From contig DASYGT010000029.1 in the NCBI GenBank assembly GCA_035999365.1, positions 1 to 55,331 on the forward strand: 55,331 bases of DNA. Reading direction: 5' to 3'. Positions 10,971 through 18,247 of the stretch are shown here, in pieces; within the stretch, counting starts at the first letter, position 1, and the number at the start of each line of letters is the position of its first letter. The translations under genes were made by a program, and so were the position numbers. The DNA is from DASYGT01 sp035999365. Lineage in GTDB: Bacteria > Actinomycetota > Actinomycetes > Mycobacteriales > Jatrophihabitantaceae. The notes under the pieces were generated by a model. It had not been told where the DNA came from, searched no databases, and was given only the letters and a program-made list of their open reading frames with translations.

Positions 10971-11783
10971 ATGAGATCCGGACGGCCGGTCAGAGGCTGG
11001 CGCAAGTTGGCATCGGCGTCGTGGCGGGCGCCGAACGACCCCCAGTTCTTCGGCCAGCTCGACCTCGACGCCGAAGCGCTGCTCGAATATGCGCGGACGA
11101 TTCGCGACGAGTCCGGCGTGCACGTGACGATGACCCACCTCATCAGCCGAGCCGTCGCTCACGGGCTGAGTGCGACACCATCGTTGAATCAGCGCCGCGT
11201 TCGGTCTCGCGAGTACGACCGCGAGAGTGTCGACGTGTTCGTCATCGCCAGCGCCGGCGGGGGCACCGAACTCAGCGGCGTGAAGGTCGTCGATGCGGAC
11301 AAGAAGTCGGCCGTCGAACTCGCCCGCGAGGTCGAGCGCCGAGTCGATGCCATCCGCACGGGCACGGATCCTGAGTTCGGCAGGACGAAGCGCATGCTCG
11401 AGGTACTCCCGATCCCGTTGTTACGCATCGGCATCAGGCTCTCGGCGTGGCTGACGTCCGACCTGAATCTCGACCTCCCGGCCCTCGGCCTTCCCCGTCA
11501 AGCATTCGGCGGGGCGATGGTCACGTCCGTCGGCATGTGGGGCGTCTCCAACGCGTACTCGCCCCTGGCGTCGTTCTACAAGGTGCCGGTCCTCGTGCTG
11601 ATCGGCGCGGTCGAGCAACGGCCTGCCGTCGTTTCCGGCGAGCTCGCGATCCGGCCGATGCTGACGTTGACGGCGTCGTTCGATCATCGCGCGGTCGACG
11701 GGTTCCAGGCTGCTCAGTTCGCCGACGCGATCCGCGACTACGCGACTGATCCGGCCGCATTCGAGAAGTTCGAGCGGGTCTGA
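10971..11783 (+). CDS. Stand-alone 2-oxoacid dehydrogenase E2-type acyltransferase domain
   Basis: The 270-residue protein matches only the catalytic domain of dihydrolipoamide acyltransferases: SFDHRAVDGFQAAQFADAI near the C-terminus contains the DHRxxDG active-site motif, and LDLDAEALLEYAR...VTMTHLISRAVAHGLSATPSLN is the typical start of the fold. No lipoyl domain or E1/E3-binding domain precedes it. The ATG at 10971 has an excellent AGGAGG at about 10958-10963, so the short N-terminus is real. No E1/E3 gene is adjacent. It may acylate a separate carrier or have taken on another CoA-dependent role. Confidence 0.75.
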   Translation: MRSGRPVRGWRKLASASWRAPNDPQFFGQLDLDAEALLEYARTIRDESGVHVTMTHLISRAVAHGLSATPSLNQRRVRSREYDRESVDVFVIASAGGGTELSGVKVVDADKKSAVELAREVERRVDAIRTGTDPEFGRTKRMLEVLPIPLLRIGIRLSAWLTSDLNLDLPALGLPRQAFGGAMVTSVGMWGVSNAYSPLASFYKVPVLVLIGAVEQRPAVVSGELAIRPMLTLTASFDHRAVDGFQAAQFADAIRDYATDPAAFEKFERV

Positions 11784-11792
11784 CTGACCGGA

Positions 11793-12914
11793 TCAGTCGA
11801 CTGGGGCGTGCTCCGGGCGAAGTTGCGCCGTCCACCGCTCCTCGACCCGTCCGACCCTCCAGACGATCATCGCGGCGATCCACGTCGCGGCGAACAGGCC
11901 GACGATCACGAAGCCGAGCACGTTGAGATCGAGCCCGGTGACCCAGTCCCAGAAGGTGCCGTTCCACCTCAACTGCGCGGCGAGGACGCTCAGCAGTTCG
12001 ACCGTGCCGATCAGGAACGCGACCGCGACCGACAACCCGGTGATGGTGAGGTTGTAGAACACCTTGCGCACCGGCTTGGAGAATGCCCAGCCATAGGCGA
12101 AGTTCATGAACGTGCCGTCGATCGTGTCGAGCAGGCACATGCCCGCGGCGAACAGCACGGGCAGGCAGAGCACCGCGTACCACGGCAACCCCACGACAGC
12201 CGTCGATCCCGCGAGGACGAGGAGCGCGACCTCGGTCGCGGTGTCGAACCCGAGGCCGAACAGCACTCCGACCGGGTAGATCTGCCACGGTTTGGTGATG
12301 GACTTGGTCAGGCCGCCGAAGATGCGCGTCATGAAGCCGCGGTTGTTGAGGTGCTGCTCGAGCTCTGCCTCGTCGTAGCCGCCGGAGCGCATTTGGCGGA
12401 AGACCTTGAGGATGCCGGCGAGCACCACGGTGTTGATCAGCGCGATCACGTAGAGGAACGTTCCGGAAACGCTCGTTCCGATGATTGCCGTGTAGTGGTG
12501 TAACGACGAGCCGTTGCCGACCACAGGGCCGGCGAGTGACTTGACACCGACCGACAGCAGGAAGGTGAGCGCGAACACGACGCTCGCGTGGCCCAGGGAG
12601 AAGAAGAAGCCGACCGAGAGGGGACGGCGGCCGTCAGCCATGAGCTTGCGGGTCGTGTTGTCGATCGCGGAGATGTGATCGGCGTCGAACGCGTGGCGCA
12701 TTCCGAGCGTGTATGCGGTCAGGCCGACTCCGAGGCCGAGGGTCTTCTTCCCCACGCTGTAGTGGTGCGGCGCCACGATCGCAGCGAGGGTGAACCAGCC
12801 GAGGACGTGCAACCCGATGATCACGGCAGCCATGGCTGCGACGCCGGCCCATTCGCGCCGCGTCAACGCGACACGAATCCGCCGCAAAGGCGTGCGCGCA
12901 CCGGTGGTCGTCAT
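11793..12914 (-). CDS. NiCoT-family nickel/cobalt permease (HoxN/NixA type)
   Basis: The 373-residue polytopic protein carries the NiCoT signatures: GMRHAFDADHISAIDNTTR in helix II (HX4DH metal motif), GFFFSLGHASVVF, and later LGFDTATEVALL and FAAGMCLLDTIDG. These secondary transporters import Ni2+ and/or Co2+ with high affinity. ATG at 12914 is preferred to an earlier in-frame start at 13037, which would overlap the neighbouring peptidase gene and add non-family sequence. TACGGT lies seven bases upstream, suggesting a leaderless transcript, and a Nur-box-like site lies across the -35 position. Metal specificity cannot be read safely. Confidence 0.9.
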   Translation of the reverse strand: MTTTGARTPLRRIRVALTRREWAGVAAMAAVIIGLHVLGWFTLAAIVAPHHYSVGKKTLGLGVGLTAYTLGMRHAFDADHISAIDNTTRKLMADGRRPLSVGFFFSLGHASVVFALTFLLSVGVKSLAGPVVGNGSSLHHYTAIIGTSVSGTFLYVIALINTVVLAGILKVFRQMRSGGYDEAELEQHLNNRGFMTRIFGGLTKSITKPWQIYPVGVLFGLGFDTATEVALLVLAGSTAVVGLPWYAVLCLPVLFAAGMCLLDTIDGTFMNFAYGWAFSKPVRKVFYNLTITGLSVAVAFLIGTVELLSVLAAQLRWNGTFWDWVTGLDLNVLGFVIVGLFAATWIAAMIVWRVGRVEERWTAQLRPEHAPVD

Positions 12915-12921
12915 CACGACG

Positions 12922-12927
12922 ACCGTA
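12922..12927 (-). promoter_or_regulatory. -10 element (TACGGT) of nickel permease, probable leaderless promoter
   Basis: On the minus strand TACGGT is followed by seven bases and then the ATG at 12914, the layout of leaderless actinobacterial transcripts. The only SD-like GGAGG is too far (about 16 bases) from the ATG. Confidence 0.4.
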
Positions 12928-12944
12928 TTGCCTCCACCACCTTG

Positions 12945-12961
12945 TTGCAAGTCGCTGGCAA
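12945..12961. promoter_or_regulatory. Candidate Nur (nickel uptake regulator) operator
   Basis: TTGCAA-GTCGC-TGGCAA matches the actinobacterial Nur box (TTGCAA-N5-TTGCAA as known from Streptomyces) at 11 of 12 arm positions. It lies 31-47 bp upstream of the permease start, over the -35 region of the proposed leaderless promoter, where Ni-Nur binding would block RNA polymerase. Site seen directly; the regulator is inferred. Confidence 0.6.
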
Positions 12962-12987
12962 TAAGACCGTGCCGTGCCCGCCTGGGA

Positions 12988-14211
12988 TCAGAAGGCGCTG
13001 GTGCCGTTCGGTGTGCCGTTACCGGTCGGCCCGTCATAGCCCGCCGTGCCGGTGCACAGGTACGAGCCGCTGCAGGAGCCGTTGCTGCCTGTCGTCACGT
13101 CGTGCAATGCCGCGGTGTGCGAGTACGGGAACGAGCCGTAGGTGACTGCAGCCGCATTGCCGGCCAGGGCGTAGACACCGGCGATGATCGGTGAGCTCGC
13201 GCTCGTGCCGCCCACGGTGCCCCAACCCTTGAAGCACTTGCCGAACAACGCATTGAATCCGTCACAGTTGCTGTCGTACACCGCAACTCCGGTGGCTGGG
13301 TCGGCGACTGCAGCGACGTCGGTGACCGTGCGGTGCGCACAGCCGGCGGTGTCGGCCTGCCAGGAGGGCTTCGTCTCGTACTTCGAGCATCCGCTCCCGG
13401 CTCCCTTCCACACCGACTCGGTGAAGCTGCCGCCCGAGCGGGTCAGCGTCGTGCCGCCGACGGCCGTGACGTACGGCGATGCCGCGGGGTACTGCACGCC
13501 ATAGCCGGCGTCGCCCGAGCTGACCGTGATCGCCACGCCGGGGTGGTTGAAGTGCACATTCGAAGACGGGTCGGTCGAGCTCTCCGCTCCGCCGTAGCTG
13601 TTGGACACCTCGTTGGCCCCGAGCCGTACCGCGGTGTCGACGGATGCGTACAGGCTGTTGCTCTGGTTGTTGGACGCCTCGACGAGCAGGATGCGGCACT
13701 TGGGGCAGACCGCCGAGACCATGTCTAGGTCGAGGCTGATCTCGGTCCCCCAGCCGACGTTGTTCGCCGGGTAGGAACCCTGCACGCCGTTCTGATTCAC
13801 CTTACGGAAGCAGCCGTTCGCGGTCGTGCACGCGGGCAGGCCGTAGAAGCTGCGATACGTGCCGAGATCGGCCTCGGCCGTCTTGTCGTCGTAGGCGTCG
13901 ACGATCCCGACGGTCTGCGTGCCTCCGTTGGACGCTGCAGCGGCAGCGAGGGAGTACGCGCTCTGCAGATCGGCCGGGCCGTAGCCCGTCGGTCCGCTCG
14001 CCGCGAGTGGCCGGTTCTGGGCGTCCGCGACCTGGATCAGGTTGCAGTGGGAGAAGCCAGGGCGCAGGTCCAGACCGCACGCGCCGAGCACCTTGTGCAG
14101 CACGGCGGGCAGCCGTAGCGAGGCTCCGGCGGCCGTCGGACCGGCGAGTCCGGCGATGCCGCCGGCGACGACGCTCAGAATGATGCCGACGAACATGACG
14201 CGACGCCGCAT
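12988..14211 (-). CDS. Secreted S53 (sedolisin) family serine-carboxyl peptidase without large prodomain
   Basis: The 407-residue protein begins with a signal peptide (about 1-30). It carries all parts of the sedolisin active site: E157 and D161 in WGTEISLDLDM, the oxyanion Asp234 in SSGDAGYG, and the nucleophile Ser337 in GTSASSP. Sedolisins are acid-acting secreted endopeptidases. Typical members have a pro-domain of about 150-180 residues; here only about 65 residues separate the signal peptide from the catalytic start (GYGPADLQSAYSLAAAA), so the activation control differs. Ten or so Cys residues suggest disulfides. Encoded alone, 73 bp upstream of the nickel permease on the same strand. 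Confidence 0.85.
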   Translation of the reverse strand: MRRRVMFVGIILSVVAGGIAGLAGPTAAGASLRLPAVLHKVLGACGLDLRPGFSHCNLIQVADAQNRPLAASGPTGYGPADLQSAYSLAAAAASNGGTQTVGIVDAYDDKTAEADLGTYRSFYGLPACTTANGCFRKVNQNGVQGSYPANNVGWGTEISLDLDMVSAVCPKCRILLVEASNNQSNSLYASVDTAVRLGANEVSNSYGGAESSTDPSSNVHFNHPGVAITVSSGDAGYGVQYPAASPYVTAVGGTTLTRSGGSFTESVWKGAGSGCSKYETKPSWQADTAGCAHRTVTDVAAVADPATGVAVYDSNCDGFNALFGKCFKGWGTVGGTSASSPIIAGVYALAGNAAAVTYGSFPYSHTAALHDVTTGSNGSCSGSYLCTGTAGYDGPTGNGTPNGTSAF

Positions 14212-14294
14212 GGCTTCTCCCTATGGGACGAATGTGCCCGGATGTTACGACTTGTCGTGTTGCCTCGGGGTGAACCCACTGGCAGCGGCACAGG

Positions 14295-15506
14295 TCAAGA
14301 TGGGCGTGGCAACAACCCGTCCGAGATGATCTTGCGCTGTATCTCGGAGGTCCCTTCGAAGATGGTCGTCAGGCGCGCGTCACGCCAGTACCGCTCAACC
14401 GACCGCTCGGTGGTGTAACCGTTGCCGCCGTGCAGCTGAATCGCCTGACTGGTCACCGTCGCCGCCATCTCAGTCGCACGGAGCTTCGCCATCGACGCGA
14501 ACTGCGAGGCATCGGCTCCGGTGTCGAGGAGGTGGGCGGCCTGGCGATAGAACGCCCGGGCCTGCTCGACCTCGCTCGCCATGTCGGCGAGAGCAAATCG
14601 TAGGGCTTGGAAATCACCGATCGGATGACCGAACTGCTCGCGCTCCTGCAGATACGCGGTGCAGTCCTCGACCGCGGCGCGGGCGAGACCGACGGCTCGG
14701 GCCGCGGTGTGCACCCGCGCCAGATCGAGCCAGGAACCGACATCGGCGAATCCGCTCTCGCCGACGTCGTCGCCCAGCGGACTCGTGGTGACGACGTTGC
14801 CCGCAGGAATCCGGACGCCGTCGAAGACGAGATCCCAGGTGAGGAAGCCGTGGTAGCCGATCTTGTCGATCGGCGTGCCCGTGAGCCCGTCCGGGAAGGT
14901 GCCGCGCGCTTTCTCCACGAGCAACGTCTCCAGCCCGGCCGAGCGTGGCTCACCGTCGTTCGGTTCCCGCACCCGCACGAGCACCTGAATGAAGTCAGCG
15001 GCCTCCGCGTTGCCGCACCACCGCTTGTGCCCCGTGATCACCCATTCCTCGCCGACCCTTTCGGCACGGGTCTGCACGTTGGCAAGGTCGGATCCCGCCT
15101 CCGGTTCCGACAGTGCGATCGCACCGATCCAGTCGCCGCGGGCCGAGCGGGCGAGCAGCTCATCACGACGTGACTCGTCGACGAGGCCGGTGCCCAGACC
15201 CTGCGCGCGGGCGATGATGCTGCCGACGCTCATCCACGCTCGCGCCAGCTCCTCCGCCACCATGCAGTACTCGAAAGCGCCGAGCCCGAGCCCGCCGTGT
15301 TCAGCATCGATGGTGATGCCGAAGTAGCCGAGGGCAGCCATCCTGCGCAGCATCGAATCGGGGATCAGCCCCTGGCGGGGGTCGAGCTCGTTGGCGAGTG
15401 GCAGCACTTCATCACGGGCGAAGGCACGCGCCTGATCCATCAGAGCGGCCCGCGCGCTGGTGTGCCACGGCGCGGGGAGCTCGGGCGGTGCAGGCGGCTT
15501 GATCAC
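14295..15506 (-). CDS. Acyl-CoA dehydrogenase
   Basis: The 403-residue flavoprotein has the family segments IALSEPEAGSDLANV (FAD/substrate loop), WVITGHKRWCGNAEAADF, QLHGGNGYTTERSVERYWRD and TTIFEGTSEIQRKIISD, whose Glu (FEGTSE) is the usual catalytic-base position. It oxidises an acyl-CoA to the 2-enoyl-CoA, passing electrons to ETF; chain specificity cannot be read. GTG 15506 is chosen because TACCAT sits exactly six bases upstream (leaderless pattern) and the extra N-terminus from 15578 is Ser/Thr-rich and non-family. No beta-oxidation partners adjoin it. Confidence 0.85.
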   Translation of the reverse strand: MIKPPAPPELPAPWHTSARAALMDQARAFARDEVLPLANELDPRQGLIPDSMLRRMAALGYFGITIDAEHGGLGLGAFEYCMVAEELARAWMSVGSIIARAQGLGTGLVDESRRDELLARSARGDWIGAIALSEPEAGSDLANVQTRAERVGEEWVITGHKRWCGNAEAADFIQVLVRVREPNDGEPRSAGLETLLVEKARGTFPDGLTGTPIDKIGYHGFLTWDLVFDGVRIPAGNVVTTSPLGDDVGESGFADVGSWLDLARVHTAARAVGLARAAVEDCTAYLQEREQFGHPIGDFQALRFALADMASEVEQARAFYRQAAHLLDTGADASQFASMAKLRATEMAATVTSQAIQLHGGNGYTTERSVERYWRDARLTTIFEGTSEIQRKIISDGLLPRPS

Positions 15507-15512
15507 GTCCCC

Positions 15513-15518
15513 ATGGTA
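15513..15518 (-). promoter_or_regulatory. -10 element (TACCAT) for acyl-CoA dehydrogenase, leaderless
   Basis: TACCAT-GGGGAC-GTG on the minus strand places transcription start on or next to the GTG codon. It decides the start chosen for the gene. Confidence 0.45.
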
Positions 15519-15539
15519 GGAGCCGCGCAGCGACGGATG

Positions 15540-15613
15540 TGTGGACGAACATGTGGATGCAGCGGTGGACAACCGCAACTTTCTGGGGATAACAGTGGCA
15601 CTTCTGTGGACTG
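15540..15613. other. Cluster of five DnaA-box-like nonamers
   Basis: Reading the minus-strand sense, nonamers close to TTGTCCACA/TTATCCACA occur at 15540-15548 (TCGTCCACA), 15552-15560 (GCATCCACA), 15564-15572 (TTGTCCACC), 15584-15592 (TTATCCCCA) and 15605-15613 (CAGTCCACA): 7-8 of 9 matches each, all in one orientation, with spacings 12, 12, 20 and 21. There is no dnaA/dnaN neighbour, so this is not an obvious oriC; a DnaA-titrating or DnaA-regulated site is possible. Confidence 0.35.
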
Positions 15614-15689
15614 CCGGCGACGCACAAAAGATTCTGGGAATGACGCGCGGTTACCTCTTGTGCTCATCCGGATCCACCAGTAGAACTAG

Positions 15690-15880
15690 CGCATCGCAGG
15701 GCACGAACATCACTTCGAAGGAGACTTCGAAAGCCGGTGAGATCGGGTAACCGAGATCAGTGGCGATGAGCGAAAGCCGGTGATCGGTTCGGCAACGCGG
15801 GCCCGTCGAGCAATCGACGAGCGGTGCAGCAGGACTGGTTGAGGCCCCTCCATCTCATACATGGAGGGGCCTCACGCTTT
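15690..15880 (+). ncRNA. Candidate structured non-coding RNA of unknown class
   Basis: The roughly 550 bp between 15507 and 16053 has no convincing gene. On the plus strand a promoter-like pair TTGTGC (15658-15663) and TAGAAC (15681-15686) with a 17-bp spacer precedes a segment that holds a 13-nt direct repeat CGAAAGCCGGTGA (15728-15740 and 15771-15783), alternative pairings of CCGAGATCA with TGATCGG or with GATCGG, a perfect tetraloop hairpin CGTCGA-GCAA-TCGACG (15804-15819), and a strong terminal hairpin (15841-15873). I do not recognise it as RNase P, tmRNA, SRP RNA, 6C or a named riboswitch. Existence of the transcript is inferred. Confidence 0.35.
15841..15873 (+). terminator. Strong 13-bp hairpin, probable terminator
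   Basis: GAGGCCCCTCCAT and ATGGAGGGGCCTC are perfect 13-bp arms around a 7-nt loop, followed by ACGCTTTTGGG, a short T run as often seen in high-GC terminators. It closes the proposed RNA and lies 180 bp upstream of the next gene. Confidence 0.65.
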
Positions 15881-16053
15881 TGGGCGCATCCCCATTTTGG
15901 CCCATTGCCTCAGCCATTCCTGGCAGGACACGGCCAATGGTGAGCGATTTCTCTTTCCCACGCGCCCACCCGCTGAGGCGGTGGGCGTCCTACGGCAACC
16001 CCTTGCGGCCCGTCCGGCCCCCCGCGCGCGATACTGCGTGACATGAGGACGGC

Positions 16054-16536
16054 ATGAGCAGTACCTACTCGAGCGCCCAGCGCCGGCGCCGAATGACGAT
16101 CATCGTGGCCGGCGGCGTGCTGCTCGCCATGATCATCGCTGTGTCCGTCGCGGCAACGGCTGGCCTGTCGAAGTCACAGACGTCGTCCGGCACGAAGATG
16201 GCGCACGGAATCGTCTCGATCGCCAACAAAGCCGACTACATCGCATCCCCGGCCACCGCCGGTTCTACTCCGTGCCACGGCACAGGTGACTTCACCGACA
16301 TCTCCACCGGCGGCACGGTGACGATCAGCGACCTCAACGCCAACATTCTCGCCACGACGAACCTCGGATCCGGCACCGTCGACCCCAACGGATTCTGCGT
16401 GTTCCCGTTCGATGCTCCGGTCACAGTCGGCAAGGGGCCGTACGGCATCCAGATCACCCGGCGCAAGGTCGTACAGGTGGACGAAGGATCGCTGTTCTCG
16501 CTCGTCACCCTGACGCTCGGCGTCTCGACGGGCTGA
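16054..16536 (+). CDS. Small membrane-anchored exported protein, unknown function
   Basis: The 160-residue protein has a basic N-terminus (QRRRRM), one membrane helix at about 14-37, and a Thr/Ser/Gly-rich outer domain with two Cys (TPCHGTGDF and NGFCVFPF) that probably form a disulfide. GAGGAC precedes the ATG at suitable distance. The outer domain resembles hypothetical actinobacterial secreted proteins of about this size that often accompany no particular pathway; I do not recognise a named family. It converges on the alcohol dehydrogenase with 38 bp between stops. Confidence 0.6.
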   Translation: MSSTYSSAQRRRRMTIIVAGGVLLAMIIAVSVAATAGLSKSQTSSGTKMAHGIVSIANKADYIASPATAGSTPCHGTGDFTDISTGGTVTISDLNANILATTNLGSGTVDPNGFCVFPFDAPVTVGKGPYGIQITRRKVVQVDEGSLFSLVTLTLGVSTG

Positions 16537-16574
16537 TCGTCCCGGAAGGCCCGGCCGCGCCCGCAGCCGGAGCT

Positions 16575-17630
16575 TCAGGACCGAGCGAGCGTCGCCAGGT
16601 CGATCACGTACCTGTAGCCGGGGTCACCGGCGGCCAGTTCGTCGTAGGCCGCGTTGATGCCATCGACGCCGATCACCTGGATGTCTGATGCGATGCCGTG
16701 TTCGGCGCAGAAGTCCAGAACCTCCTGCGTTTCCGGCATTCCTCCGATCATCGATCCGGTGACACTGACTCGATTTCCCGCCAGTAGCCCTCCGTGGATC
16801 GGTTCGAGCAGCGGCTCGATGGCTCCGAGAATGACGTAGGCGCCGTCGCGCTTGAGCAGCTGCAAGTACGGCATCAGGTCGTGCGACGAGGGAATCGTGC
16901 TCAGGATGACATCGAGCGACCGCGCCGCGGCCCGCAGCTGCCCGGCGTCGGCCGAGACGAGTACCGCGTCGGCTCCTGCCTTACGCGCATCATCGGCCTT
17001 TCGGTCCGAGCGCGTGATGACGGTGACCTCGGCACCCATCGCCTTCGCGAGTTTGACCGCAATTCCTCCGAGTCCACCGAACCCGGCAATGCCGACACGT
17101 GAGCCCGGGCCGACATCGTGATAGCGCAGTGGGGAGTACATCGTGATACCTGCGCAGAGGATCGGCGCGGCCGCGGCCGGGTCGATCCCCTCCGGAATCG
17201 ATACGACGAAAGCTTCGGTGACGACGATCGACGCCGAGTACCCGCCATATGTCCGCGGCCCGGTGCCGGTGCGGTCGAGCGAGTTGTACGTGAAGGTTGC
17301 GCCCTTGCGGCAATAGTTCTGCAGACCTTCTCGGCACTCCGCGCATTCGCCGCAGGAGTCGACCATGCAGCCGACACCGACGATGTCGCCGACCTCATGC
17401 CGCGTGACCTCTGCGCCGACCGCGCTGACCCGGCCGACGATCTCGTGCCCCGGCACCACCGGATACCGCGTACCACCCCACTCGTTGCGCGCCGTGTGCA
17501 CGTCGGAATGGCAGATACCGCAATACATGATGTCGATAGCGACGTCGCGCGCACCGGGGCTGCGACGTTCGATCGTTGTCGGGGTCAATGGGCTGGTCGC
17601 ATCGGCGGCGGCCCAAGCTACGACACTCAT
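16575..17630 (-). CDS. Zinc-dependent NAD(P)H alcohol/aldehyde dehydrogenase (YahK/CAD type)
   Basis: The 351-residue medium-chain dehydrogenase reads GICHSDVH and PGHE (catalytic zinc Cys and His), CGECAECREGLQNYC (four-Cys structural zinc) and GFGGLGGIAVKLAKAMGAEV (Rossmann loop), with the order and length of the YahK/cinnamyl-alcohol-dehydrogenase group, which reduce aldehydes broadly. The ATG at 17630 overlaps the rdgB stop (ATGA), so it is co-translated with rph-rdgB; a longer frame extending to 17975 is only antisense-frame read-through of rdgB. The functional link to nucleotide clean-up is not evident. Confidence 0.85.
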   Translation of the reverse strand: MSVVAWAAADATSPLTPTTIERRSPGARDVAIDIMYCGICHSDVHTARNEWGGTRYPVVPGHEIVGRVSAVGAEVTRHEVGDIVGVGCMVDSCGECAECREGLQNYCRKGATFTYNSLDRTGTGPRTYGGYSASIVVTEAFVVSIPEGIDPAAAAPILCAGITMYSPLRYHDVGPGSRVGIAGFGGLGGIAVKLAKAMGAEVTVITRSDRKADDARKAGADAVLVSADAGQLRAAARSLDVILSTIPSSHDLMPYLQLLKRDGAYVILGAIEPLLEPIHGGLLAGNRVSVTGSMIGGMPETQEVLDFCAEHGIASDIQVIGVDGINAAYDELAAGDPGYRYVIDLATLARS

Positions 17631-18247
17631 GGACGGGGTCCTTCCAGTCGATCTGTTGCGGCGATCGCTGCGACGAGTGATCGCAGCGCTATTCCTCGGT
17701 GACTGATCTCGTCCTTTCGCTCCGGCGCCAGCTCGCCGTTCGTCATATCGTTGCCGTCGGCCACGAAGATCGGGTCGTAGCCGAAACCGTTCTGGCCGCG
17801 AGGCTCGTTGATCAGCCTTCCCGGCATCCGGCCCTCGGTGACGAGCTCGGTGGTGGCGTCGATGTACGCCGCGGCGCACACGAACGCGGCGCGTCGTCGC
17901 TCGTCCGGGACGTCGGCAAGTTGTCCGAGCACCAGCGACAGGTTGGCGAGGTCGTCGCCGTGCCTGCCGCTCCACCGCGCCGACAGCACGCCAGGCATCG
18001 CGTTGAGCGCCTCGACAGCCAGGCCGGAATCGTCAGCGATGGACGGCAGCCCAGTCTGGGTGAAGGCCTCACGCGCCTTCAGCAACGCGTTCTCGGCAAA
18101 CGTCTCCCCCGTCTCGGGAAGCTCTTCGTAAGGAGCGACGTCGTCGAGCCCGATCACGTCGACACCTGCCAACTGCGGTGCCACGATGCGGCGCAGCTCG
18201 GCGAGCTTCTGGGGATTGCGCGTTGCGAGCAGGATGCGGGATGTCAC
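17627..18247 (-). CDS. rdgB: XTP/dITP (non-canonical purine NTP) pyrophosphatase
   Basis: The 206-residue HAM1/RdgB protein hydrolyses ITP, dITP and XTP to monophosphates, keeping deaminated purines out of nucleic acid. Signatures: RILLATRNPQKLAELRRI at the N-terminus, ETGETFAENALLKA, IADDSGLAVEAL, GVLSARWSGRHGDD, GFGYDPIF and ISHRGIALR at the C-terminus. GTG 18247 overlaps the rph stop by four bases (GTGA), as in many actinobacterial rph-rdgB pairs. Confident. Confidence 0.95.
   Translation of the reverse strand: MTSRILLATRNPQKLAELRRIVAPQLAGVDVIGLDDVAPYEELPETGETFAENALLKAREAFTQTGLPSIADDSGLAVEALNAMPGVLSARWSGRHGDDLANLSLVLGQLADVPDERRRAAFVCAAAYIDATTELVTEGRMPGRLINEPRGQNGFGYDPIFVADGNDMTNGELAPERKDEISHRGIALRSLVAAIAATDRLEGPRP

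Noticed and set aside
9819..11162. Long open frame opposite the second esterase and E2-like gene
   Set aside because: Antisense shadow of two well-supported genes; Arg-rich with no domain.
11782..11798. GACTGA-CCGGA-TCAGTC hairpin at convergent stops of the E2-like and nickel permease genes
   Set aside because: Only 6 bp of stem and no T-run; it overlaps both stop codons and is too weak to call a terminator.
15541..15750. Open reading frame of 69 codons in the 15.5-15.75 kb gap
   Set aside because: The sequence is Ser/Thr-rich and low in family character, and it crosses the DnaA-like cluster and the possible RNA promoter; non-coding features explain it better.
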